Made by a program: the position numbers and the translations under genes. A stretch of 64,000 nucleotides of DNA from positions 41,655,359 to 41,719,358 of the forward strand of contig CM055099.1 of the NCBI GenBank assembly GCA_029204225.1. The letters run 5' to 3'. Of this stretch, positions 1-11,258 are shown piece after piece (the first letter of the stretch is position 1; each line of letters opens with the position of its first letter). The notes beneath the pieces were generated by a model. It searched no databases, was not told the DNA's origin, and saw only the letters and a program-made list of their open reading frames with translations. Source of the stretch: Diphasiastrum complanatum. Taxonomy: Eukaryota; Streptophyta; Lycopodiopsida; Lycopodiales; Lycopodiaceae.

Positions 1-16
1 GGAGGAGCTACCAAGT

Positions 17-1084
17 TTGGAGGCCCTTCAAAGTGTGCTTATTTTTGAAGAATCAACAGAAGAGTACAAACTCTCGAGGATGGACAAGCTATCACTCAAT
101 CATGATGATGGCAAAGTTCTATTTGCCAAGCACAAAGAGAGGAGTAAGAAGCAACACCATCACTTCTCTAATGACAAAGCTAAAGACCAAGATGAAGAGG
201 AGGAGGAGGATACCTCTCATGCTTCTACTTCAAATCTCAAGCAGAAGATCAAGTGCTTTTATTGTGGCAAGAAAGGCCATTATGCCACCAATTGCTTCAA
301 GAAGAAGAATCAACTCAATCAAGCCAACATCACCAATGAGAAAGAAGACTATATTGCAAGTTATGGAGAAGGCTCTCTTATGGCATCAAGCTTCTCCTCT
401 TCCAACTTCAACAAGGATGACTCATGGTATATTGATAGTGGAATATCTTCACATATGTGTAACTCCAAGCACTTTTTTTCATCTATTTTGCCTTATGATG
501 GAGTCAAGAAGACCATATACTTTGCAAGTAAGCATGAGTGCAATATTGAAGGAGTAGGGATTATTCCCTTGAAGCTTGCATCTTCTAAAGATCTCTTTCT
601 CAACAATGTTCTTTTTGTCCCAAAGCTTACAAAGAACATCTTAAGTGTTGGCCAACTTCTTGATAGTGGCTTTGATGTCAATTTCAATATTGACAATTGT
701 GTGATTAAGAAGTATGGTGAGATCTTTGCATATGGATCAAGATTTGAAGGCATCTACAAATTGGATCCAAGTGAGAGTGCAAACTCTCTTGATGTTTCTT
801 ATATGTCCAATATTTCAAAGGAGGATGATCACACAAGATGCACATATCTTCTCTCTTCAAGTATTATGGTGTATGATTATTCCTTATTATTCAAAGCATA
901 TGTTGAGAAGAAATTCTCATTGAAGATCAAAGCTTTGAGGAGTATTGGAGCTCTTGAAGGAATAGCACCATATGAAGTTTTATTCAAGATGAAGCCTAAG
1001 GTTGATCACCTTAGTGAACTTGGTAGTGCTTGCTTTGCACCTATTCCCTTGGAAACAAGAAGGAAGGATGATCCAAGCTCATGA
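17..1084 (+). pseudogene. Copia gag-protease fused to integrase tail (internal deletion)
   Basis: The 355-residue open frame starts in the gag C-terminus. A CCHC zinc knuckle (C80, C83, H88, C93; CFYCGKKGHYATNC) binds genomic RNA in this family. The pepsin-like protease follows, with its catalytic DSG at residues 140-142 in WYIDSGISSH. At about residues 290-315 the frame passes from the start of the integrase core (KIKALRS, normally followed by the DNGGE block) straight into the integrase C-terminal part (APYEVLF). The catalytic core is therefore missing through an in-frame deletion. The frame stops at 1082-1084, where the integrase tail resumes in another frame. The start Met is only the first in the open frame; the true gag start is upstream of the window. 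Confidence 0.85.
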
Positions 1085-1884
1085 TTGGATACTCATCCAT
1101 CAAGGAGGCCTTTAGTGTCTTTACACTCTCTATTTCAAAAGTGATTGTGAATAGAGATGTCACATTGCATGAAAATTCAATCTTGGAAGTGGCCAAAATC
1201 AAGGCTTCTCAAGAAGCATCACAAGTTGTCTTTTTTGAAGCTATTCAAGTTATGATGGGGCCGATGTGTGAGGAGGAGTTTCTTCTTCATATGATTTCAA
1301 GAATATCTTCAAGATGCATGGCCGAGTCTTTATGGCTCACCTTACATGGCAAAGAGGGGCATCTTTCATGCTGTATCTACTACAACACATTCATATATGC
1401 TTCTCTTCCTTTGCTTGAAATGCTATCTTGCTTGATTGAATTTTTTGGATCTCAAAGTTCAAGAAAAGCTATACTAGTTTTGTATGATGCTTATGGTATG
1501 GACATGTTTCTTGTCATTATTGACTTAGATGTGTTTCCAATACTTTTTGAAAGCAAGATATTGCATTGTCAAAAGTATGCTCTTGGTTCTAGTAAGAACA
1601 AGATTGAGCTTGGTACTCACTTTTTTGAAAATCATGTTTTCACATGTTTTGAGGCAAATTGTAAACTCCTCTTGAGATTAAGTGAAGCATCCAAAGTGGA
1701 CACTTACATCCTTGAGAGAGTAACAAGCCTAAAAAAGATCAAGGTAGTCTTTGATATCAAGATTAGATCCATCATGGATATAGTTCATTGTATGTGGACT
1801 AGTCAAGCTAGAAAGCATAATCTTGATAATCATCATTGTTTCACATCTTATGATCTTGATCTCCATGATCCTTATGAGGCTTAG
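1081..1884 (+). pseudogene. Integrase tail followed by a 230-codon open frame of unknown origin
   Basis: The first ~35 codons (MIGYSSIKEAFSVF, then KVIVNRDVTLHENS) match the Copia integrase C-terminus and continue the previous protein after a small frameshift. The remaining ~230 codons stay open to the TAG at 1882-1884 but show no RT motif (no YVDD, no YGLKQ) and no domain I recognise. They are rich in Leu, Ile, Ser and Cys. This could be foreign sequence captured into the pol region, or scrambled internal sequence that is open by chance. I assign no function. Confidence 0.5.
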
Positions 1885-2349
1885 AAGCCTCAGATTTCTC
1901 TATTTATGGTGCATCCATCATGCAAGTGGAACTTTCAAAGCAAAGATCATCATCAAGCATGGAAGAAGCCCATGATCATAGTGGCATATTGGTGGAGCAC
2001 TCTTCAAAGGCATTGGCAAGAGATCTCTACCAAAGAGATCTTATCATGGATATGGTGAGGGTGCTGCTATGATGGATCCCTTGGATGATCTTCACTTCTT
2101 ATGCATACCAAAGGATCCACTCAAAAATATTTACAAACTTCTCAAGTGATCTAGTACCTTTCCAAGCTATTTTTTGAGGAGTGTGAGAAATTGGCAAAAA
2201 TCTAGCTTGGTATTTTTTTATGATAGAAGTTTGTAAGTGAATCTCACATGTGTGGAGGATGTTCCCACGTGTGGAGAATTGTAAAGTAAATAAAAATGTC
2301 TGATATAGGGGTCTCATAGAATTTCATAGTCAAGCATTTAGGTGTAGGA

Positions 2350-3007
2350 TGTTGATAGGGTCAAATTTGGCATAGATGGCAAATTATCCATTTCCACTTG
2401 TAATGCCACTATTGAGCCAAAATAGATTAGGAGGCCAAACTTGTGCCAATTAGAGTGTAGACAAGTGTAATGCTTTTGTTTGATGAAGTTTAAGAGGTCC
2501 AATAGGATTTAGAGGTGGAACCATATGTGGTCCAATAGGAATTTGAGGTGTGCTTGAATATAGTCCAATAGAATTAAGAGGTGCATGGATCAATGGTCCA
2601 ATAGGATTAAGGGGTGGCAAAGTGTGATCCAATCATAGTTAAGCATAGTGGTAGCTCGTGGATCTACTAGTATCATTGTACTCCTCATTTGGATCTAATT
2701 GATTTGGTGATTTCATGGATTTTGTGAGTTATTGAATTTCTAGCTTTCTCTCTCTACCCGAGAGCTCATGATGTTTTTCTCTCTCTACCTGAGGAGAGCA
2801 GCTTGTTTTTACTTAGATTATTTTTTGAATACTTCCCACACGCGTGAGTGAGATTTGGAAGTGATTGAATGCATGTAGTAGTGTGTTTTTGCCATAGAAT
2901 CAAAGATAGATCTTGAATCTCAATCTAGTCTTGATCTTGGTGCATCTACACACCTTAGGAGATCACAAGTACATGTAGTGGACAATCCACACGTGTGAAA
3001 TTCAACA
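2350..3007 (+). repeat. 3' LTR of the Copia element (658 bp)
   Basis: It begins TGTTGA and ends TCAACA, a perfect 6-bp terminal inverted repeat in the TG...CA form of plant LTRs. At 2485-2640 a ~25-bp motif containing TCCAATAGGATTTAGAGGTG recurs about five times in degenerate form. CT-rich blocks lie at 2740-2810. A related minus-strand LTR is found near 48700-49316. No target-site duplication can be tested because the other end is outside the window, and the purine tract before 2350 is weak. Confidence 0.7.
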
Positions 3008-4155
3008 GTACCTACGTATTCACACTATTCAACCATGGTAATAATAAACTCTACCCACATAGGTGTTACATTAGGCTTCTGGTGAGATGCTATTGGAAAG
3101 CATGGATATGCTTAGGAGTGTGGACAATAGTGCATCACTTGTCATCTTGAACAAGGCTCACATGGGTTAGAACGACATGGATTTTTCCTAGCACCAGGAC
3201 ATGTGTCCACATAAGGCCTTTTAGCTAGTTGAAATATACATGATTTAAAACCTTTCATACATTACTTACTTAAAATACAACATAAAATGATATGGATCAA
3301 CTGCCCACAAACTGATCAGCATGGCATAAGCCATGATACGGTAATATTAGGGCTTTGGCCTATCGCTAAATAACTTTATTTGTTTGGGCAATGCTATTCA
3401 TGTTGTTAATAGCATAACTTCTTTTAGACATGGATAACAATTGACGCTTAGATGTGACAACTATCTTCCCCACTATACTAACTCGTGTGGTTTTGTATTG
3501 TGGAATGGTGGCAGATATCAGCTGGACGTCTTGAAAGTGGTTATGGTTTATGGTATTTTTTGAGTACTGTATTTACTTTTCAGCTTTATGTAACCTTGTT
3601 GAAATATGAATAAAGGCTTCAAAGGGTCCAATCTTGTCATTTCAAGAGGAACTATGTGATGTTTTGTAGTCTCTCTCATGGATAGTACCTAGCTTTAACC
3701 CACTACACATTGTCGGTATTCAAGCCTTTCCAAACTGAGCTAGGCTTACCTTAAGGCCTCCCCAACTCCCAATGATCTAACCACAGCGTCTATAGTCATA
3801 GTTAAAAACTGTTAACAGCTCGCAGTATAACTTGACTAAATTCAAAAATATTCCCTCCATTGCTTAAGAAAAGGGCAATATTTTCACTAAATCTAGAATA
3901 TGACCGCCATCCCCAAATTCGAATCAGGAAAAATTGCAAATTGTTTACATATGCATTCCTTCCACGAGAATAAAAATATGAGTGCCAATTTCCTATTGGA
4001 ATGAAAAAATGAGTGGCATTTCCAAATTTGAATCAAACATACAAGCTTGGAGATTGGATTGATTGTACATAGTATATAATATAATCAAAGATGAGTATTT
4101 TGTTTTGCTTCATAGAATCTGGTCATAGTACTTTGATGCAACTGATTACTCTACA
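3008..4155. other. Intergenic, no gene seen
   Basis: AT-rich sequence between the Copia LTR and the C48-like gene. No long open frame, RNA gene or clear repeat stands out. The last ~100 bases may hold upstream exons or the promoter of the next gene, but I cannot place them. Confidence 0.4.
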
Positions 4156-4781
4156 TTGATGATGACATTGTATCATCTACATGTGGATATCCCTATTGAT
4201 TTGGTACCTTTGCAGAGAAGAGGAGGCAAAGGAGTTCAAATATCTGCTGAGGATCGTTCTCATTACAGGGTAGAAGAAAAAAAAAACTTGGATTTGTGGA
4301 TAGATGGAACATTATATCCACAAGATCCAAGCACTTTGACACATCCCACATTCTCTTCAATAACTCATTTAGTTACATGGATATGCAATGGGCATAGTGG
4401 ATTACTAGGATATTGTGAAAGATTGCAGAACCATGGAAAACAACTTTATATGAATAAAGTTCACTTTTTAGAAGGTGAGTTAATTCGGATATCCTCTTAT
4501 TGTCAGAATAGAGATTGTCATCTCCAAAAGACGTTAGAAAAAAATGAACAACTTAGAAAAAATAATGAATCATTACAGAAGACAACAATCAATATCAAAT
4601 CAGAACTAGAGCAAATGCAATCAGCCTTACAGTCTATTTGTATTGAAAACTTACAATTATTGAAGGATGTGGATTTGGCAAAGAAGAAGGCTGAAAGTAA
4701 GAAGTGAAAGCGACAAAGTTGCAAGGATATTCAAACGCTTTCAAAAGGAGGTTATTGAAATAGAAGGATCCGTGCATTCAA
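4156..4781 (+). pseudogene. Coiled-coil exon upstream of the C48-like protease, with a frame break
   Basis: A 183-codon open frame (4156-4707) contains a globular-looking half and then a Lys/Glu/Asn-rich heptad-like stretch (about residues 115-180, e.g. LEKNEQLRKNNESLQK) that should form a coiled coil. A good 3' splice signal (TTTGCAG) ends at 4215, in frame, so the real exon may begin at 4216 rather than at the ATG. After AESKK the frame hits TGA. Similar charged sequence (DKVARIFKRFQKEV) resumes in another frame and reaches a GTAAGT donor at 4782, with a possible acceptor at 4874-4875. This suggests a one-frame indel, hence decay, or an unrecognised splice. It probably belongs to the same transcription unit as the C48 domain downstream. 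Confidence 0.45.
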
Positions 4782-5009
4782 GTAAGTATATTCTGATTTT
4801 TGTAAGTTTTTCAATGACTTTTGGAATTAATTTCAGCTATGGTGATATTCTGTTAACTATTTGTTTTTTTTGTAGATCTGCATTAGTAGCTCCCCAAAAT
4901 ATTAAAGACAATGCTTCACTAGGAATGTCATTGGGCACAATATTGACTTGCAAATCCACTGAGCGTATCATGATGAACAATAGGATTTCAAATGTAAAGT
5001 GTAAAATAG

Positions 5010-5846
5010 CAGAGTCAGAATAATGACACATTGTCACAGTGTCTGACAAGCGGATTCACACCAGCAACAAAGTATCTGCTCATCCCTTATCATACGAAGT
5101 AAGATAGATTAAATGCTTCTTGCTGTTTTATGTATTAACATTGGTATTGTCAATAGAAATAGTTCTAAAAAATGCAGCTAAAGAAATTTCAATCTTATTT
5201 TGCAGTGACCACTGGAGTTTAAACCTGATCTCTATTAAGAGATCTGTAGGTAATATTATTGAAGGTTTTTGTGTTAAGATGAATTCGGCGAGAAATACAC
5301 ATAAGGATGTAGATATATACCTTCCATATCTAAGTAAATATATTCCTACGAATGTTTCCCATTTCGTGGACTGGCAGATCATTAGTTTGGAGGTAAACTT
5401 TGTCTTTCTTAATAGCATTTTGAAATCAGTATTCTAATGTAATTGTTTCATTCTAATTCATTTTGTTTCATAATTAATTTCTTGTGTGCTGAATTATTTT
5501 GCAGTCACTTCAACAAAATGATTCACTCAGTTGTGGGTGGTACACATTATACAACGCAAAGTTATTTTTTGAGTGGTTCAACCTTCAACAAGATGTTGAT
5601 ATTTCTAAGGTAATAAATTTTGTTTATTCTTATTTTGGAATCATGATTAGTTTTCTATTTTGTTGATGTTTTTGGCCATTACTAATACATGAATGTTCTA
5701 TTTTGCAGTTTACACTTCTTGAGTACACATCAAGCCAGGTGTACAGATTTAGACAAGAAATTTTCCTGAGTATACTGGCTAGGGCAAGGCTTCAGCCTCC
5801 CATTATTGATGATGGTGCAAAGGATGATGTAGTTATACTAAATTAA
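5010..5846 (+). CDS. Ulp1/SENP-type (C48 family) cysteine protease C-terminal exons
   Basis: C48 peptidases remove SUMO or related modifiers. Exons that join in phase: ?-5098, 5206-5392, 5505-5609 and 5709-5846 (TAA). The introns are 107, 112 and 99 bp, all GT...AG. The first exon ends in the family's KYLLIP strand. The next begins with catalytic-His sequence DHWSL. The third holds the Gln oxyanion residue and nucleophile Cys in QQNDSLSCGWY (family consensus Q-x5-DCG, here SCG). At the position of the catalytic Asp (usually LDS followed by a TH motif) the sequence reads KMNSARNTHKD, i.e. Asn. The N-terminal WLND part is not identifiable: the frame upstream of 5010 meets stops, and a -1 shift near 5010-5023 would join it to the 4877-5020 frame. 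Either a degenerate host gene or a transposon-captured copy, as often happens to plant Ulp1 genes. Confidence 0.7.
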
Positions 5847-6041
5847 GATCAGAACAAATATAGATAGCATAGAACAAAAATACATGTATAGAATTCATAG
5901 AAAAATATACATTGATATATCAAATGCTGCTCTAGTTTATGAATTTGGGAGCACAAAATACATGTACTGATGCCCAACTTGGGCTTTCATTTATTGAATG
6001 AAAGAGTGTATACACAGATTTTTACTAGAGTTTATTTGAAA

Positions 6042-6507
6042 CTATTGTTCTCCCACAATGGTGATTGTTGTAGGTAGATCTTTGCAGCAGGTTATCAGCT
6101 CCTGTCTTTTTCGCATCTATGACATGGCAAATATTAGTGAATGTGCAATTGTAAATAATGACATTTTCTATTATTTTGTTCTATTTTGAAATGGCAATAA
6201 ACATAAAGTACTTACGAGTCTTTCGTTGATGATAAATCTGAAATATGTTGGTAGATTGGTTTGTAATAGCATGAGCTCTGTTCTGATAAAATCAAGCTTC
6301 CAATGCTCTTCCACCTCAACCATAGTCAAATATTCCTCATTGTAGATAAGGCTTATCTCCATTCAGTTTGTGTGACCATTTAGTTCAAAGTCTTGCTCCA
6401 ATGGTAGCCATGTACCTTCAATTTTCTTGTATCTCTGGTAGCTAAATGTAAGACTAAGCATTTGCTTTTCGATATGATAACGAAAAATCATTGAGGACTT
6501 TTTAATC
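6042..6507 (-). pseudogene. Two host-like C-terminal exons of an unidentified gene
   Basis: Reading leftward, an exon runs from a possible acceptor (AG at 6509-6508) to 6216, where a strong GTAAGT donor begins. A 99-bp intron ends in AG at 6117, and a last exon (6116-6042) encodes MRKRQELITCC...VGEQ and a TAG stop. The phase across the splice is 0. The protein has sensible composition (EGTWLPLEQDFEL; LDFIRTELMLLQ; FRFIINERL) but I do not recognise the family. One in-frame TGA at 6365-6363, immediately before MEISLIYNEEY, breaks it. It is tail-to-tail with the C48-like gene (stops 196 bp apart), and upstream it runs directly into Copia gag. Confidence 0.5.
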
Positions 6508-6527
6508 CTGCATTCTATGTCATTATT

Positions 6528-7200
6528 TGTACAATATAAGCACTTGATCTTTGATCTATCTTTCTTTTTGCCATTTGACGAATCATCCACTTGATCTTGC
6601 CCTTTAGACCACTTACTTTTGCTTTTGCCCTTGAATTTGCCCTTTGTGAATATAGCCTCCTCTTGAAGTGTCAATGTAGATCCACCTCTTGCTTGAAGCC
6701 TATATCCTTCATTGATCAAGATCTCTTGAAGATCCATTAAATTTGGCAAAGTCTTTTGAATAGCAAGACTTTGAACAATGTTAGCATGAGCATCCAACAA
6801 TCCATTAAGAATAACTTGAACAAGCTCTTCTATCTTAATGCTCTCATCAATGCAAGCCAACTCATTATTCAATGCTTTCATCCTCAAAATAAAAGTAGTT
6901 GGACTTTCTTGACTCTTTTGCAAAACAAGAAAAGATTTTCCTTCTTAGAGTCAACACTCTAGAAGTAGACTTGGATTCATAAAGCTTCTTATCCCAAGCA
7001 TCCTTGAGAAACTCTTACCAACCTCCTTGAGAAACTCATTGGTAACATTCATCTTGATCATGTGTAGAGCCATGTTGGCCCTCTTATCATACCTCATTTG
7101 TTCTTGTTGTGTTGTTGGTCTCTCCTCCAAACCTACAACAATATTCAAAACAACATTCATCTTAAGAAGTGATTCCATCCTCACTTTCAAACACACTCAA
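6528..7200 (-). pseudogene. Copia gag fragment, frameshifted and cut inside its zinc knuckle
   Basis: Minus-strand UBN2-type gag: RYDKRANMALHMIKMNV and NEFLKEVGK at 7130-7010, then, after two frame changes near 7000-6920, FILRMKALNNELACIDESI, NEGYRLQAR and a Lys-rich region. It ends at KIKCLYC, the first half of the CCHC knuckle, where host-like sequence takes over at about 6528. Gag would form the retrotransposon particle; this copy is dead. The frame stays open across the junction, so transcript and protein fusion with the flanking exon would be possible apart from the downstream TGA. Confidence 0.75.
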
Positions 7201-7640
7201 ATGAAGTCCAGTAACCTCACTATCTAGAGATCCAATCAAAATTAGGGTTTTGACCAAATCACAAAAAATGAATATTTCAAATCTACATGCAAATGCTTAA
7301 AATCTTGATATGCAGTCTATTAGCCACCACTTAGCAATTCCAATGATCCAAAAGTTGGCCAAATCCAACATGTGAATTCAAAAATCGGAATTGATCAAGT
7401 TTAGACATCCCCACTACCTAGCCACCCGCCATCTTTTTCCCTTGATCCCAAAAGGGCTGGTACTAGGGGACAAGGGTATTGTGTCTACAATGAGCTTATA
7501 TGTGGGTGATATTTTAGTCTCCATTTACTTATGGGACGTCAGTTCCAAATCACCTAAAGATCTTTGGTTACAAAGCAAGCTACTCCACCAATCTTGCCAA
7601 TGTAGAAAATCTACTTTTTGATGATGGATGCATTAATACC
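7201..7640 (-). other. Copia 5' leader and LTR remnant
   Basis: Bases 7190-7395 match (by eye) the leader of the minus-strand Copia at 44170-44365, and 7565-7620 match the LTR end seen at 34090-34140 and 40540-40595. This places the gag fragment and this stretch in one element family. About 170 bp between them (7391-7560) is unmatched. Confidence 0.55.
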
Positions 7641-7744
7641 CATGTGTTTTTGATGTATTTTTTTGGTATCCAATTTCCTGCCTCATCTTTCTCATTGTGA
7701 AGAATGACAGAATCTATTGTGGATCTGGGTCTCCTTGATGCCAT

Positions 7745-7881
<137 letters not shown>

Positions 7882-8109
7882 CTCAAACTTTGTCGCTAAC
7901 TATAACTATGCAAGATTACTATGATCACAATATCCAACCAATGTGGTTACTATTATAAACTAGTTTGTAACTATGGTCTAGTCTGTAACCATTCTGGGTT
8001 AGTAATTTAACTTGAAGAAGTTGATTTGGGATAGCATGTTACTCTACGGGTAGCACAAGTCAACCAATCATATGCGTTCGACGGCAATTTACAAAATTAA
8101 AAAATTATA

Positions 8110-10400
8110 AACCAATTTGCTAGTCTCGATGAGCTACGTTACGTAGATTTCTTTTCTAGGTCTTTTAATTGGTCCAAGTGAAATGAAAAATCAGAGAAAG
8201 AAAATAAAAGTATTTTTTGAGAAGACTCTTTTGTATTCAAAAACTCCTGTAATGGCTGAGTGATATAGATCAGACATCTCGCTCTGTCTCTGTGGATTAG
8301 AATACCCAGATAGTAGTGAGCTTCTCCCAGATTGGTCTTGTCGAATTTGGAAGATAACACTTATTTATCATCCATCACCTGATCGGACTGTTGTTGAAGA
8401 GCAACGTGTCGTTGACATACAAGTTGATGATAATGAAAAAATACTGCAATGACTTGAAATAAACATTGCAATCGGAAGTGCTTGGTTGAAAACCATGTCG
8501 AATGAGGAATGTGTTGATCCTATGAAATCAATCTCTTACTGATTGCTTCAAGCCATAAAGTGCTTTATGGAGTTTGCAGACATGATGCTTCATACCTTCA
8601 TAGATGTAGATGTAGCATGTAGATGTCTTCTTCGATGACTCCTTCAGATAGGCTATCTGTACATCGAGTTAATGTACTTCAAAGTCGGCTAATGCGACAT
8701 ATAATAGGAGAGCTTGGATCGATAAATGCTTGACTACTGGACTGAAAGTCTCATTGTAGTCGATGTCGGAGATCTGAACAAATCCTCGTGCTACTAGTCT
8801 GGCCTTCCTTCAATCAATATCTCCATTGGTGTTGTACTTGATCTTAAAGACTCATTTGTAGGTGGTTCGACTAATGACCATGTCTAGTTCTTGATCAGAG
8901 AGGAATACTCTCTGTCTATCGCTTCTTTCCAGAGATCGGATTCTAGTTGGCTAAGTGCCTCTTCAACAATAGTCGATTTTTGCATTAAAAGGTAGGTAGA
9001 CTCAGGATTATAGCTCGTGGGTGGTGTGCGCACTCAATTTGATCTTCTTGGAGGTAGCATTGGCTGATGATCCAATCCTTGGACTTGTTGCTAAGTAACA
9101 GCAATATGTTTGATTGACTCGTTGTGGAGTAGTTGATCGACTATGGGCATGCTTGAGCTAGAGGCTCGAATTGTCGTGTCAATAGTGGGGGCCGAAAGTT
9201 TGCATGGAATTTTACCCTTGCCTTTGAAGTCGTTGAACTGATCCTCGATAAAGACTGTATCCCTACTAAATAAAATCTGTCGGGTATTCGAACCTTTGGG
9301 CTCTTATTTTCTTACCAGTTTCTTTCTCTACATGTTCCTTGAAAATTTCGAGGCAATTGAAGGCTTCTGATTTCTTCTTTATGAAGTACACCATAGTCCT
9401 TTTGGAAAATTCATCAATAAAAGTGATGAAATACTTTGAATCCTTCAATGAAAGATTCTACATTGGGCCACATATCTCTGTATGTACAACATCTAATAAT
9501 CCTCTAGCAATATGTTGATGGCTTGATCTAAATGGTTTCCTAGCTTGCTTACAGACTAAACAGTCTTGACAGACAAGTAATTTGATTTTCCTATCCGGAT
9601 ACTCGAGATCAAGAATAGTATATTCTTAGACATATGTAATACAAAAGCATGATTCAAATGACCAAGTCTATATTGCCAAAGTAGATTTTTATGATCTATA
9701 CAAAAGTATTAAGAGCCTGACTAGAGGCAAGAAAAGCAATGACTTAATATGTACAGGTATCCATCTAGGATCTTGTCTGTCCTATCGACTACTTTACATT
9801 GATCAGATTTGAATTCTACTTTATGTCCTAGATCTGTAATTATGCTTACAAAGTGTAGATTTGTAGAAATATTTGGTACATGTAGGACATTAGAAAGTAG
9901 TTTGGATTGATCATTTGCAAAGATTAATCTTATTGTACCTTCACCTTTGATAGCTTGTGTGCTATTGTCGCCCAGGTGAATATCTTTTGGTACTGTAAAG
10001 CGTATAGGACTCGAAGCAGCCGATATGGCTGGTCATGTGTTGTGTGGCTTCGGAATCCATAAACTAGGAGCTGTTGTTTGATGTTTCTTGATGGCTAGTC
10101 AAGAATGCATCATGATCCGCTTCTTGGTTTTGGGCTGTGTTGCTTCTATAGCTGCCTTTGCCATCTGATTTGATTGCCCTTTGCTCAAATCTAATGCAAT
10201 TTACAGAACAAGAAAACAATTATTCTATCGACTAATAGAATTAGGTTGTGTGAGAAGCTTATCAAGCTATAAAAAATAGCTCTGAGATAAAACCGCTTCT
10301 GATACGATGTAAGTATCAGCTTAAGAAATCAAATATGCTCTGATATCATGCTGGTATCAGATAAAAGAATCAAAGAGTAGTAATTATTGCTCTGATACCA
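8110..10400 (-). mobile_element. Degenerate Copia element (protease, integrase, RT remnants)
   Basis: Read from right to left. At 10200-9890 a protease region shows FMDSEATQHMTSHI, with the DSG catalytic motif mutated to DSE. At 9448-9266 lies integrase core (YFITFIDEFSKRTMVYFIKK). At 8440-8139 lies RT, with the YVDD box degraded to YVND and then NLGEAHYYLGILIHRD. Only ~2.2 kb separates the primer site from the RT piece, and gag is largely absent. The RT piece closely resembles the Copia at 23768, and the two LTRs also match, so they are one family. Stops occur in every segment; the 3' part beyond about 8110 is lost. Confidence 0.8.
10388..10400 (-). promoter_or_regulatory. Primer binding site (initiator tRNA-Met type)
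   Basis: On the minus strand it reads TGGTATCAGAGCA, the usual complement of the 3' end of initiator tRNA-Met used to prime plant Copia and Gypsy elements. It directly abuts the LTR end (...CCAACA) at 10401. Confidence 0.85.
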
Positions 10401-10890
10401 TGTTGGAGAACCCTCGATGACAGATCTGGCCGGGCCGAACAATCGGATTAGAACGATCCTACTACTGCGCTAAGGCAGTGTTCAACTAATTCCCTCGGTG
10501 CGTGCACTACTACCATAGTAGGCGAACACAAGATTAAAATAAAGCTTAATTGCGTGGTTGTTAGCGAAAGGTAGACAATCAAACGAAGCAAGAAGAATGT
10601 CAGACAAGAAGACGTAGTAGCAAAGCATACAATCCTGACAAGAACTCTGAACGCAATAAAAGACAATGATTGATTCAGATTAGTGTATGGAAATACACGT
10701 CAGTTTGATGCTATGAGCACAAGACAATAGCGGGCAAAACCGCGTGCTCATCAAGCTAACTCCGCTCTGTAAAATCTCTGAGCTTATTATTAACAATCAG
10801 TCTGAATAAAGAATTGATGCATGAAAGCATCCATAGTGTCTTCACTTTATTGCTTTTTGGCCCTGCCTTGCTTGCAAGGAGGACTTAGCA
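10401..10890 (-). repeat. 5' LTR of the minus-strand Copia (outer boundary uncertain)
   Basis: The LTR ends GGTTCTCCAACA against the primer site. Its downstream half matches the LTR at 26540-26830 by eye (shared TTTATTGCGTTCAG, GATTGTATG and TTGTCTGA blocks). The outer end is not resolved; it may extend past 10890. Confidence 0.6.
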
Positions 10891-11258
10891 TTCATCTCAA
10901 ATATTTTCAAACATTGACGTGCTTGTGCTTGGGTTTTAATTCAAATGACATAAATAAATGTTTTTTTTTTTAAATTTAGTTTTTTTGTGTACGACATGTG
11001 GCAATTATAAATAAATTAACTATTTTTTAGATTTTTTTGTAGCTATTGTATTGCTTTTTCTTTTTTTTTTCACTTTTTAAAATATTTATATATATTTTGG
11101 TTGAGGGTGCTTATTATGTAGAGGTTGACACGTGGGTTTCCCTTTGTTGTGGCCTTCTAGTCCGAGTTCCCTCTTTTGCCATGTTTCAAAGATTGCAACA
11201 AGCATTTGTTTGGTGCATTATTGCAGAAATATCATTCTGGATGCAGTATTGAACTTAC
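10891..11258. other. AT-rich sequence, no gene seen
   Basis: Poly-T-rich tract (10960-11100) with no coding signal. It may include the outer part of the preceding LTR or an intron belonging to the putative exon on its right. Confidence 0.35.

Larger units (their letters stand above)
1..3007 (+). mobile_element. Ty1/Copia retrotransposon, 5' end outside window
   Basis: Gag zinc knuckle, aspartic protease and integrase pieces run left to right and are followed by a terminal LTR, the order PR-IN expected for Copia. No reverse transcriptase or RNase H can be found between the integrase tail (about 1200) and the LTR at 2350, so this copy could not move on its own. The stretch 1885-2349 has no convincing coding content and leads into the LTR. 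The 5' LTR and gag start lie before base 1. Confidence 0.85.

Noticed and set aside
2450-2632. Pro-rich minus-strand frame with repeats
   Set aside because: Product of the ~25-bp tandem motif inside the LTR.
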